Assembly (NCBI GenBank): GCA_017461825.1
Contig: JAFTXB010000268.1
Span: forward strand, 1-7,988
DNA from: Clostridia bacterium
Lineage (GTDB): Bacteria; Bacillota; Clostridia; Oscillospirales; CAG-272
DNA: 7,988 bases
Direction of reading: 5' to 3'
The notes under the pieces were generated by a model. The model ran no database searches. It worked only from the letters and a program-made list of their open reading frames with translations, and had not been told where the DNA came from. The translations under genes and the position numbers were made by a program. This document shows positions 1 to 6,937 of the stretch, in pieces; position 1 is the stretch's first letter, and the number at the start of each line of letters is the position of its first letter.

Positions 1-1138
1 ATCGACATTGACGGCTCTTTTAGAATATGGCACTAAGGCTCAACTGTTGTTAGACTACAACACCGATCGACTTGCCAATTCAAGTTTTTATAAAATTTCG
101 GTTGTAGATGGCTGTATTGCATCAGATCTTTCTTGCAACGGGCTCTATTTAACAGGAGAACAAGTTGCTTTCATTGCAAATGCAGAAAATGGGGAGGGTG
201 TTCCATTTAGCCATTGGGAGAATTCTGCCGGAGAAACAGTTGGCGAAGAGGTCTGCTTGTCTGTGACAGTCGGAAACACCAATGAGATTTATACTGCGAT
301 TTATGAAACGATCGAGACCGCTCCACCTACCGTACAAAAGGTTACAGTAGAAGTTGTAAACGGAAATATAATAAACCCCAGTGATGATCAATTGTATGAA
401 ATCGGTTCTGAAATCGAGCTTGTGGCAAACGAGAACGATTCCGCTTGCTTTGCATATTGGCAAACTGCATCGGGAGAAATATTGAGCGAAGATTCAACCT
501 ATACCGTTACAGTCGGAGAAAATGCTGAAGTTTATACAGCGGTTTATGCGACGGAGTATGAGTATTTTATTTTTGAAAAAAATTCAACAACTTCTTTTAT
601 GGTTTATCATGATAATACTAACCTTTCCAATTATCCTGATAAAATAATTATTCCGCGCACCTATGAAGGAAAGCCTGTTACGGCAGTGGCAAACAGTGGA
701 TTTATAAACAATACAAAAATTAAATCCGTTATTTTGCCGAGTAGTATTACTTCTTTAGGACAACAAGCCTTCTATGGATGTACTTCGCTGATTGAAGTTT
801 CGCTTGAACTAAGTTCTATGATGACAATTATATCCACAAAAAGTTTTGCTGAGTGCACTGCATTAACCTCTGTAAAGCTTCCGGATGCAATTACGACAAT
901 TGCTACACAGGCATTTTATAAATGTTCGCAACTCGAAAACATTTCAATACCTCAAACGGTTAGCTCAATTGGGGCACAAGCTTTTAAATTATGTTCAAAA
1001 CTGACAAGTGTCAAATTCGAAACGACTTCTGATTGGGTTTGTGGAACAAGTACAATCACTGCCGAAATGTTATCTGTGCCAGAAACAGCCGCAGAAAAAT
1101 TGCGCACAGTATGCAATGAAGCTTGGGAAAAGCAATAA
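1..1138 (+). CDS. Surface/secreted protein with InlB-like B repeats and BspA-type leucine-rich repeats (5' end missing)
   Basis: The frame is open from the left edge (codons begin at position 2) to a TAA at 1136-1138, so this is the C-terminal part of a longer protein. No ribosome binding site precedes the TTG at 8, which is therefore not taken as a start; residues are numbered from it. Residues 1-25 (ALLEYGTKAQ...YNTDRLAN) resemble the end of a module common in clostridial surface proteins. Residues 29-99 and 111-181 are two copies of a divergent InlB B-repeat, each with an aromatic-W core and ending in YTA(I/V)Y. Residues 212-338 are about five BspA-like repeats of the form 'LP..ITSIG.QAF..CS.L'. 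The tail (EAWEKQ) has no LPXTG, SLH or choline-binding motif, so any wall anchor must lie upstream or the protein is released. Such proteins are usually extracellular and bind host or polymer surfaces, but the ligand cannot be predicted. The gene is convergent with dat and is not part of the minus-strand units. Confidence 0.8.
   Translation, partial: STLTALLEYGTKAQLLLDYNTDRLANSSFYKISVVDGCIASDLSCNGLYLTGEQVAFIANAENGEGVPFSHWENSAGETVGEEVCLSVTVGNTNEIYTAIYETIETAPPTVQKVTVEVVNGNIINPSDDQLYEIGSEIELVANENDSACFAYWQTASGEILSEDSTYTVTVGENAEVYTAVYATEYEYFIFEKNSTTSFMVYHDNTNLSNYPDKIIIPRTYEGKPVTAVANSGFINNTKIKSVILPSSITSLGQQAFYGCTSLIEVSLELSSMMTIISTKSFAECTALTSVKLPDAITTIATQAFYKCSQLENISIPQTVSSIGAQAFKLCSKLTSVKFETTSDWVCGTSTITAEMLSVPETAAEKLRTVCNEAWEKQ
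92..550 (+). repeat. Two tandem InlB-like B-repeat coding units
   Basis: The first unit is at about 92-304 and the second at about 338-550. Each encodes some 71 residues with the same order of elements: V-G at the start, a (T/I)G-(E/S)-(Q/E)-(V/I) strand, an F.(H/Y)W core, a G-E turn, a TVTVG or SVTVG strand, and a closing YTA(I/V)Y. The match is clear at protein level and partial at DNA level (acagtcgga followed by gttTatac-like text in both). They are linked by a short TAPPTVQK linker. The pattern fits the divergent InlB B-repeat family, a small beta-grasp-like spacer or adhesion module; that assignment is by eye. Confidence 0.65.
641..1021 (+). repeat. BspA-type leucine-rich repeat array
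   Basis: About five units of roughly 23 residues follow one another, with recurring elements I-x-LP-x-(S/A)-I-(T/S)-(S/T)-(L/I)-(G/A)-x-QAF-x-x-C-(T/S)-x-L. The conserved Cys and the QAF phenylalanine recur at the same place in most units; the unit around residues 265-285 is less regular (it carries an extra MMTII stretch). This is the LRR_5 type found in Treponema/Tannerella BspA and in many gut Clostridia. Confidence 0.75.
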
Positions 1139-1147
1139 GATAATGAT

Positions 1148-1186
1148 ATCCCGCAGATAAGCTTACAAAATGCTTCTCTGCGGGAT
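1148..1186. terminator. Bidirectional terminator between convergent genes
   Basis: The arm atcccgcagataagc (1148-1162) pairs with gcttctctgcgggat (1172-1186): 15 positions with one mismatch around a 9-nt loop. A T-rich tract (tattctattttatt) follows on the plus strand, and its minus-strand counterpart (atcattatcttatt) is also T-rich. It lies in the 57-nt gap between the LRR gene stop (1138) and the dat stop (1196), so it probably ends transcription from both sides. Neither T tract is a perfect run, so efficiency is uncertain. Confidence 0.8.
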
Positions 1187-1195
1187 TATTCTATT

Positions 1196-2035
1196 TTATT
1201 CAGTTTTTTCAAGATAATCTTTCAGTAGTGCATCTTGAAACATCTTAACTGTATAGGAGGCTTTTCCTCCAACGGGAGTTCCGTCAATTTCAACAACACG
1301 CATACAAAGCGCCGAAGCGGAGGTGATCAGCACTTCATCGGCATTGTACAGTTCCTGTACAGTATATTCTTTTTCATAAGTGGGAACGTTAAATGTTTTT
1401 GCCGCTTCAATCAAATGTGCGCGACCTGTTCCTGCATAGATTTTTTCGTTTGCGGGATGGGTAATGAGCTGTCCGTTTTTTAATATAAACAGATTGGAAT
1501 GCGAGCACTCGGTAACAATTTCTCCGCGATGTAGGATGCATTCATCGGCACCTGCTTCTTCCGCCGCTTGCTTTGCAAGGATATTGGGCAAAAGATTGAG
1601 GCTTTTGACGTTGCAATGCTGAAAACGTGTATCTTCACGGGTAATACAACGCATGGTTTTATAAGTATCGCGGATCTCGGCAGGCTTTAACATGATCCAT
1701 AAATTTGAAGTTTTATCTTGCAGAAACGCGTGATTTCGAGGACCTGTTGCGCGCGAAACTTGAAAATAGATCCATTGATTACCGTTTTCAAGCTTTTTGA
1801 CAAGAGCTTGTAAAAGCTCTTTTAGTTCATTTTTTGTAACGGGTGGCTCGATTCTGATTCCTGAGGCACTCTGAAAAAAGCGATCAACATGCTCGTCGAG
1901 CGCAAAAATATGATAATTACGGCAATATGTAACGTCGTAAACGCCGTCACCGAAATAGCACGCGCGATCCAGCATAGGGACGCTCATACGGTCGATTTCA
2001 TCGTACCTACCGTTGTAGTAGCCAAGTGTTTTCAT
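1196..2035 (-). CDS. dat: D-amino-acid (D-alanine) aminotransferase, fold-type IV PLP enzyme
   Basis: Predicted to transfer the amino group between D-alanine and 2-oxoglutarate, giving pyruvate and D-glutamate, in the cytoplasm; both D-amino acids feed peptidoglycan synthesis. The 279 residues match the usual length (about 280). Visible motifs are FGDGVY (28-33, with the active-site Tyr33), HVDR (49-52), YFQVSRATGPRNH (90-102), the PLP lysine Lys144 in KSLNLL, and Glu176 in VTECSHSN. The Arg100-x-His102 pair is what separates D-amino-acid transaminases from branched-chain transaminases and aminodeoxychorismate lyases of the same fold, since it traps the substrate carboxylate in the Bacillus enzyme. 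The start ATG has GAAAGG at 2047-2052, 11 nt away. The gene follows the glucosaminidase stop by 18 nt, so co-transcription is likely, and the ribosome binding site abuts that stop codon. The chance that it is an IlvE-like or PabC-like paralogue is small but not nil. Confidence 0.9.
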   Translation of the reverse strand: MKTLGYYNGRYDEIDRMSVPMLDRACYFGDGVYDVTYCRNYHIFALDEHVDRFFQSASGIRIEPPVTKNELKELLQALVKKLENGNQWIYFQVSRATGPRNHAFLQDKTSNLWIMLKPAEIRDTYKTMRCITREDTRFQHCNVKSLNLLPNILAKQAAEEAGADECILHRGEIVTECSHSNLFILKNGQLITHPANEKIYAGTGRAHLIEAAKTFNVPTYEKEYTVQELYNADEVLITSASALCMRVVEIDGTPVGGKASYTVKMFQDALLKDYLEKTE

Positions 2036-2046
2036 AAAGAACGGTA

Positions 2047-2052
2047 CCTTTC
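2047..2052 (-). promoter_or_regulatory. Ribosome binding site of dat
   Basis: GAAAGG on the minus strand lies 11 nt before the dat ATG and one base from the upstream TAA (2054-2056). This arrangement allows translational coupling with the glucosaminidase gene. The match to the anti-Shine-Dalgarno sequence is moderate and the spacing slightly long. Confidence 0.5.
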
Positions 2053-2053
2053 G

Positions 2054-4279
2054 TTAAGTTGCGTTGGCAATTGTTTTTAGAAATTCAACTGTTTCTGCGG
2101 AATAAAGAAATTCCGGATCTGCCAGTGCGGCTGTTGCAACCTGTTTTGCAGACCGCTCAGTGTCTGCCGGGGTTGCTGAAATTGTTTTTTGCTCTCCGTT
2201 TGTATATCGCAATGTTATCGATAGAGTTGCGGAGTAAATTGTTTGATACTCATTTTTTGAAAGTGGTTCGGTGTCAAAATCAAGCTTAACCATATTGCCC
2301 GAATTGATTTCGACAGTTTTGATCTGACGGACATTCGTTTGTAGTGTTTGTTGAGATTCAGTGCAATGGATTGAGCCAATGATCGTGCAGAAATCCGCCG
2401 GGAGGGAAGAGAGAATCAAATAAGAGCGTTCGTCGAGAGCGGCAGAAAAACGGAGATGCGGTTGCTCCTCGGTCGTGGAAAGCGCCGCCCCTTCAAGCAT
2501 ATGCAGGTCAAGAAACAATGCTGAGTAGGTCATGTCAGTTATGATCGAAAGATTGGTTCCCGGAGGGAAGAATGTACCGTCAGAACCGATCCATCCAGCA
2601 AATCTATCAGAATCACTTTGCGGAAGTGTGACTGTAGTTCCGGCGGAAAGTGTGTGTGTTTCCACCGTGTTTCCCACTTTATAGGTCAAGCTGACCTGCG
2701 GCGGCTCAATGACTTTGACATATATGATAGCACATAAAAAATATGCGTTGTGTTTTTTTGTTGAAACAGTATGGTCATAATCCGCTTTGCCTCGTACTAT
2801 TAATATATGCGTGCTATCCGCGGAAAAATCAGCCGAAACCGAAAAATCGATTTGATTTCTATTCGACGCGGTTTGCCATTGTCCAAAATCCCATGCGTAT
2901 TGCAGTTCTTGAATCCCATAGGAATGGCTCATAATACCGCTGACATTCATGCTTGCGTTTTCATAAAGCTCGATCTCGGTATAAATCGGGGTTGAAGTTG
3001 AACTATAGCGTGAAGGGGAAGTAAGGTTGGTTCGATAACTATAGCGAGTGGGGGATTGCGCCAAAAGTGTACACGATCCTTTTGCGGGATCAGGGGCGGG
3101 CTCTGAGGGCATTCCTTCGTATATGGGGATCAAAAAAGTGTATGCAGCGTCAAGGCTGTCGATTGAGGCAAAGGATTGGAAAAGGGAACGTGCCTCGTTC
3201 AAGCCCCCTGATATCGCCTGCATATACTGACCGTAAAAATTGCGATCGGATCGGCTGTCTACGTTGAATTTTTGCAGATATACGGTGGATTGGTAACGAT
3301 CAACATAGTTTTCCTTGAGGACATGCGCACCGCCATAGATCGATTTCCATTTTGTATTCCATGACGCATTTCCTCCCCAAATATTTTTCATTTCTTCTGT
3401 TCCGGTTTTGGCGCGTTGCATGGCGTTGTAATAAATCTTAAAAAGTCCCGTGCCGCTTGCCTTAATGTTATAAAAGTTATAATACCCATCAAGTGCTTTC
3501 AATGATTCCTCGGAATAACCGGAGGTTGGAGGCACAATTTGGCTTCCGGTATCGGAATACTGCTTTTGATCGCGATAGAACTCCCAAAGCTTTGTTCCAC
3601 AGGTGCCGGAAATAATGGGGGAAGAACCTGCAACGCCTTGTTCCTGCCGCGCTTTTACGGCAAGATAAACGGGATTTACTCCAAGCTCGATGCCAAGCTT
3701 TTGAAAAAATGCGGCGTAGGAGAGTCCATTTTCAAGGACTGCATTTTGCATAAAAGTTCCGATAAGAACGGCTTCAATTGCTTGAATCGAAGCGTCGGTT
3801 CCGGAGGCAAGGTCAAAAAACTGAAAAATATCGGTCTCATTTAAAAAATTGCGCGGATCCATGAAATATTCGACCGCGGCAACGGATGCTTGATAATAAC
3901 CCGAATCGTATTTTTCTTTGTTTGTTTCATGGTGATAAGCTGAATATGTATTGGATGCAGGAATCAAATTGGTTTCCGGATTGACCGTTTCCTGCTCAAT
4001 GACATAGCTCCAGGTATATGTGCTTTTTTGCCCTGTAATGTCAAGTGGAATAAAAGTCCATTCGGGATGAAGCATATGGAGCTCGGTCAATGCGATTGCA
4101 TAGTCGGAGGGGAATCCTGCCTCTATTAAGCCTTGACAGTATTCTTCTGCCGCACCGGAAAAATAGCGTTCATTGCCGCTTGTATCAACGATCAGTCGAT
4201 AAATGACGCTAAAAGAAAGCGCCAAAATAAGAATTAAAGAAAGTGTAATTTTTGATATTCTTTTGACTGCTGTTTTCAT
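2054..4279 (-). CDS. Exported/membrane-anchored beta-N-acetylglucosaminidase (cell-wall hydrolase) with C-terminal InlB-like module
   Basis: Predicted to cleave N-acetylglucosaminyl bonds of peptidoglycan outside the cell. The ATG at 4279 (741 residues) is chosen because AGGAGG sits 8 nt upstream; the earlier in-frame TTG at 4300 overlaps that site. Residues 1-32 are a basic stretch (KTAVKRISK) plus a hydrophobic segment, a signal peptide or single membrane anchor without a lipobox. Residues about 40-395 form the glucosaminidase region: NPVYLAVKARQEQG contains the probable catalytic acid Glu213, followed by SGTCG, GYYNFYNIKASG, IYGGA and a closing YTFLIPIYEGMP, all typical of clostridial glucosaminidases. 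Residues about 396-524 are an unrecognised, beta-rich stretch. Residues about 525-591 are an InlB-like repeat (FAGW...GSDGTFFPPGT...TYSALF). Residues 592-741 (GAALS...LRFSA...RSAKQVATAALADP) look like a C-terminal module of clostridial surface proteins that stops early. It has its own promoter behind the clpC terminator and precedes dat. The enzyme class is firm; exact linkage specificity and physiological role are not. Confidence 0.85.
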   Translation of the reverse strand: MKTAVKRISKITLSLILILALSFSVIYRLIVDTSGNERYFSGAAEEYCQGLIEAGFPSDYAIALTELHMLHPEWTFIPLDITGQKSTYTWSYVIEQETVNPETNLIPASNTYSAYHHETNKEKYDSGYYQASVAAVEYFMDPRNFLNETDIFQFFDLASGTDASIQAIEAVLIGTFMQNAVLENGLSYAAFFQKLGIELGVNPVYLAVKARQEQGVAGSSPIISGTCGTKLWEFYRDQKQYSDTGSQIVPPTSGYSEESLKALDGYYNFYNIKASGTGLFKIYYNAMQRAKTGTEEMKNIWGGNASWNTKWKSIYGGAHVLKENYVDRYQSTVYLQKFNVDSRSDRNFYGQYMQAISGGLNEARSLFQSFASIDSLDAAYTFLIPIYEGMPSEPAPDPAKGSCTLLAQSPTRYSYRTNLTSPSRYSSTSTPIYTEIELYENASMNVSGIMSHSYGIQELQYAWDFGQWQTASNRNQIDFSVSADFSADSTHILIVRGKADYDHTVSTKKHNAYFLCAIIYVKVIEPPQVSLTYKVGNTVETHTLSAGTTVTLPQSDSDRFAGWIGSDGTFFPPGTNLSIITDMTYSALFLDLHMLEGAALSTTEEQPHLRFSAALDERSYLILSSLPADFCTIIGSIHCTESQQTLQTNVRQIKTVEINSGNMVKLDFDTEPLSKNEYQTIYSATLSITLRYTNGEQKTISATPADTERSAKQVATAALADPEFLYSAETVEFLKTIANAT

Positions 4280-4287
4280 GTGCGGAA

Positions 4288-4293
4288 CCTCCT
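4288..4293 (-). promoter_or_regulatory. Strong ribosome binding site that fixes the glucosaminidase start
   Basis: The minus strand reads AAAAAGGAGG ending at 4288, with 8 nt to the ATG at 4279-4277. The alternative TTG (4300-4298) lies within or just before this purine tract and has no site of its own. The start is therefore 21 nt inside the longest open frame. Confidence 0.85.
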
Positions 4294-4311
4294 TTTTCAA
4301 ATTGTATATAT

Positions 4312-4320
4312 ATTATAACA
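4312..4320 (-). promoter_or_regulatory. Extended -10 promoter for the glucosaminidase-dat unit
   Basis: The minus strand reads TGTTATAAT: a perfect TATAAT (4317-4312) preceded by the extended -10 TGn. The expected start of transcription near 4305 gives a leader of about 26 nt that includes the ribosome binding site. No good -35 hexamer stands at 16-18 nt, which an extended -10 promoter can tolerate. A/T tracts upstream (about 4345-4378) could act as an UP element, but they are also the terminator tail. Confidence 0.65.
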
Positions 4321-4375
4321 TATTTTTATCGGTTTGGGGAAGTATTTCTAAAAAAAATAAAAATTTTTCATAAAA

Positions 4376-4412
4376 AAAGCCGATTCGGTACAAAAAATAC
4401 AGAATCGGCTTT
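4376..4412 (-). terminator. Rho-independent terminator of clpC
   Basis: AAAGCCGATTC and GAATCGGCTTT form a perfect 11-bp stem (4376-4386 with 4402-4412) around a 15-nt A-rich loop, starting 12 nt after the clpC stop. On the minus strand the stem runs into TTTTTTT, as expected for a terminator in the clpC direction. On the plus strand only a short T run follows, so it is not strongly bidirectional. It separates the clp operon from the glucosaminidase unit. Confidence 0.9.
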
Positions 4413-4424
4413 GGTAGTGGATCA

Positions 4425-6890
4425 TTATACTTTTTGGAAGATAACAGAACCGTTTTCAGCAATGGCTTTGACGTGATCTCCTGCCTTGATCGCTCCCTCT
4501 AACATCTCTGTAGAAAAGGTATCTTCAACCATACGCACAACCGCACGCCGTAAAGGTCTTGCGCCGTAAGTTGGATCAAAGCCCTCTTTTGCGAGTAGTT
4601 TGGCGACAGAATCATCGAACGTGACCGTGATGCCAAGTTCGGTGATGCGCTTATCAACTTCTCCGAGCATAAGCTTCGCTATTTTTTCAATATCGCTCTG
4701 TTCGAGACTGTTGAATATAATGATATCATCAATACGGTTTAGAAATTCCGGGCGGAAGGTGTTTTTCAGAGCTCCCATCATACGATCTCGTTGTGCGTTA
4801 TCGTCATTTTTTGAGGCATCGGCTGTAAAACCAAGTGTAGCGGAAGCGCGCAACTCCGATGCTCCGACATTGGATGTCAAAATAATAACGGTGTTTCGGA
4901 AGTCGACATGACGCCCTTGTGAATCGGTAAGAATACCATCCTCCAAAACCTGCAAAAGGATATTAAACACGTCTGGATGCGCTTTTTCAATTTCATCGAA
5001 GAGTACAACCGAATACGGCTTACGGCGGATTTTTTCAGTCAGTTGTCCGCCTTCCTCAAATCCAACGTAACCGGGAGGCGAACCGATCAGCTTTGAAACA
5101 CTGTGCTTTTCCATATACTCGGACATATCCAGTCGGATCATCGCATTGGCATTTCCAAACATAACTTCTGCCAGAGCCTTTGCCAACTCGGTTTTTCCGA
5201 TACCTGTGGGCCCCATAAAGATAAATGATCCAACAGGACGGCGCGGATCCTTTAGTCCCATTCTGCCGCGGCGTATAGCACGCGCAACCGCTTCAACAGC
5301 TGTATCTTGCCCTATGACACGCTCTCGCAAGAGATCATTCAGCTTCAGGAGCTTTTCACTTTCTTCTTCCAAAAGACGGTTGACAGGGATGCCTGTCCAT
5401 TGTGTGACAACATCTGCGACATCGGCTGCAGTAACAGAAAGTTCATTTTGATCCTGTGAGCGCTCCCATCCTTGCTTTTTTTCATTATATTCGGTTTTAA
5501 GCTTTTGTTCGTCATCGCGCAGAGCTGCGGCGCGTTCAAAATTTTGCGCCGAGATGGCTTCTTCTTTTTCATGAGCAATCGATTTTAGCCGTTCCTCAAG
5601 CGCTTTTAAATCAGGTGGGGATGTGTGTGCGCTGATTCGCAAACGAGATGCAGCTTCGTCGATCAGGTCAATTGCCTTATCGGGAAGATACCGATCGGCG
5701 ATATACCGAACCGAGAGATTTACAGCCGCCTCAAGTGCCTCATCATTAATTTTGAGCTTGTGGTGTGCTTCATATTTGTCGCGCAAGCCTTTCAAAATCA
5801 GCAAAGCTTCATCTTTTGTCGGTTCACCTACCGTAACCGATTGGAATCTGCGCTCAAGTGCCGCGTCTTTTTCGATATGCTTGCGATACTCGGAAATGGT
5901 GGTTGCTCCAATGACTTGCATCTCTCCCCGAGCCAGTGCAGGCTTGATAATATTTGCTGCATCAACAGCACCCTCGGCTGCTCCGGCACCTATGATCGTG
6001 TGGATCTCATCGATAAAAAGAATCAATTCGGGATTTTTACGCGCTTCTTCCATAACATTTTTGAAGCGCTCTTCAAATTCACCTCTGTATTTTGCACCTG
6101 CGATCATAGCGGCAATGTCAAGCGTAACAATCGTTTTTTCACGCAGGTTTTCCGGGACATTCCCGGCGACAATACGTTGCGCCAGACCTTCAACGACTGC
6201 GGTTTTGCCAACACCCGGTTCACCAATGAGACAAGGATTGTTTTTTGTACGTCTTGAGAGAATTTGAATGACACGTTCGGTCTCGTTATCGCGTCCGATA
6301 ATTGGATCGATTTTGCCTGCTTTTGCGAGCTGCGTCAAGTCCCTTCCAAAGTTTTTAAGCGTCGGAGCGGAATCCAATCCGCTTTTTCCATCCTTACTTC
6401 TGCTATTGGCAGAACCAAATCTTGAAGGCGGAGATTCGGTATACTCATTTGAAACAGCGGAAGACAAAAAGTTGTTGAGATCAGCGCGCAATTCATTGAT
6501 CGATACGCCGATGTTTTCCAGAATTCGGACAGCGACGCAATCGCGCTCATTAAGAAGTGCCGACAAAAGATGCTCGGTTCCTATATAATCTTGGCCGTTT
6601 TTTTGTGCCTCATAGAGAGAATTTTCAATAATGCTTTTGGTTCTTGGGGTCATATCAGCAGGGGAGACCGAAGAAGGAGACCCTATTCCCGATAGGCGGA
6701 CAACAGCGTTTTTGATCGCGTCGGCATCGGCGTTTCGTTCTGAGAGCAATTGTGCCGCAACCCCATTTTCTTCATAGATCATCCCCAGCAATAAATGCTC
6801 GGAGCCTATATAGGTGTGTCCCAACTCAGATGCTGAGCGCAATGCGAGATTTAATACATTTTGTGCTTTTTGTGTAAAACGATTTGCCAT
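4425..6890 (-). CDS. clpC: ATP-dependent unfoldase ClpC (AAA+ subunit of ClpCP protease)
   Basis: A cytoplasmic hexameric unfoldase that feeds proteins to ClpP. Its 821 residues compare with about 810 in Bacillus subtilis. Order of domains: a double Clp N-domain (1-145) with GSEH (Glu31) and GTEH (Glu106), the pair that binds phospho-arginine; a Ser-rich linker (about 146-178); D1 with Walker A GEPGVGKT (223-230), pore loop KYRG (267-270), Walker B ending at Asp294-Glu295 and arginine-finger region ERRF (346-349); a coiled-coil/UVR-like middle domain (about 418-475) with Phe451 in SAQNFERAAALRD, which marks ClpC rather than ClpE or ClpB and is the adaptor (MecA/McsB) contact region; D2 with Walker A GPTGIGKT (560-567), pore loop GYVG (607-610), Walker B Asp632-Glu633 and sensor-2 GAR (776-778). 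The LGF at 686-688 is the ClpP-docking loop. The start fits the family's N-terminus; AAAGG upstream is 13 nt away, rather far. It lies 47 nt after mcsB, and a strong terminator follows. In many Firmicutes radA and disA come next; here they do not. All catalytic residues checked are intact. Confidence 0.97.
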   Translation of the reverse strand: MANRFTQKAQNVLNLALRSASELGHTYIGSEHLLLGMIYEENGVAAQLLSERNADADAIKNAVVRLSGIGSPSSVSPADMTPRTKSIIENSLYEAQKNGQDYIGTEHLLSALLNERDCVAVRILENIGVSINELRADLNNFLSSAVSNEYTESPPSRFGSANSRSKDGKSGLDSAPTLKNFGRDLTQLAKAGKIDPIIGRDNETERVIQILSRRTKNNPCLIGEPGVGKTAVVEGLAQRIVAGNVPENLREKTIVTLDIAAMIAGAKYRGEFEERFKNVMEEARKNPELILFIDEIHTIIGAGAAEGAVDAANIIKPALARGEMQVIGATTISEYRKHIEKDAALERRFQSVTVGEPTKDEALLILKGLRDKYEAHHKLKINDEALEAAVNLSVRYIADRYLPDKAIDLIDEAASRLRISAHTSPPDLKALEERLKSIAHEKEEAISAQNFERAAALRDDEQKLKTEYNEKKQGWERSQDQNELSVTAADVADVVTQWTGIPVNRLLEEESEKLLKLNDLLRERVIGQDTAVEAVARAIRRGRMGLKDPRRPVGSFIFMGPTGIGKTELAKALAEVMFGNANAMIRLDMSEYMEKHSVSKLIGSPPGYVGFEEGGQLTEKIRRKPYSVVLFDEIEKAHPDVFNILLQVLEDGILTDSQGRHVDFRNTVIILTSNVGASELRASATLGFTADASKNDDNAQRDRMMGALKNTFRPEFLNRIDDIIIFNSLEQSDIEKIAKLMLGEVDKRITELGITVTFDDSVAKLLAKEGFDPTYGARPLRRAVVRMVEDTFSTEMLEGAIKAGDHVKAIAENGSVIFQKV

Positions 6891-6913
6891 GAACTTTACC
6901 GTTCCTTTCTTTC

Positions 6914-6936
6914 TCGGTTTACACGATGCAAACCGA
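6914..6936 (-). other. Small hairpin in the mcsB-clpC gap
   Basis: TCGGTTT and AAACCGA (7 bp) flank a 9-nt loop in the 47-nt space between the mcsB stop and the clpC start. No T run follows on the minus strand; instead GAAAGAAAGGAA leads to clpC. It is too weak and lacks the tail for a terminator. It could affect mRNA processing or the relative expression of the two genes, or could be chance. Confidence 0.35.
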
Positions 6937-6937
6937 T

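Noticed and set aside
149..463. A 104-codon minus-strand frame opposite the LRR gene
   Set aside because: Antisense to the repeat region, no ribosome binding site, and a composition typical of reverse-complemented coding DNA.
1196..2035. Reading this gene as ilvE or pabC
   Set aside because: The Arg100-x-His102 carboxylate trap and overall similarity, as I recall it, to the Bacillus YM-1 D-amino-acid transaminase favour dat.
3539..3844. A 101-codon plus-strand frame inside the glucosaminidase gene
   Set aside because: Antisense to the conserved catalytic domain, with no ribosome binding site or recognisable domain.
4280..4300. Longer glucosaminidase start at the TTG at 4300
   Set aside because: The TTG overlaps the strong AAAGGAGG site, and the ATG at 4279 has ideal 8-nt spacing and begins a proper basic signal-peptide n-region.
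4320..4378. A riboswitch or small RNA in the clpC-glucosaminidase gap
   Set aside because: Apart from the terminator and promoter the gap is simple A/T tracts with no further paired structure.
5623..6267. Two long plus-strand open frames (214 and 210 codons) inside clpC
   Set aside because: They lie wholly antisense to a certain clpC gene, overlap each other in different frames, have low-complexity Ser/Arg/Ala or Cys/Phe-rich composition, and match no family I know. They are shadows of clpC codon use.
6891..6937. A CtsR operator or internal promoter before clpC
   Set aside because: No direct repeat of the (A/G)GTCAAA type and no -10/-35 pair could be found; the operon promoter is probably outside the window, before ctsR or mcsA.
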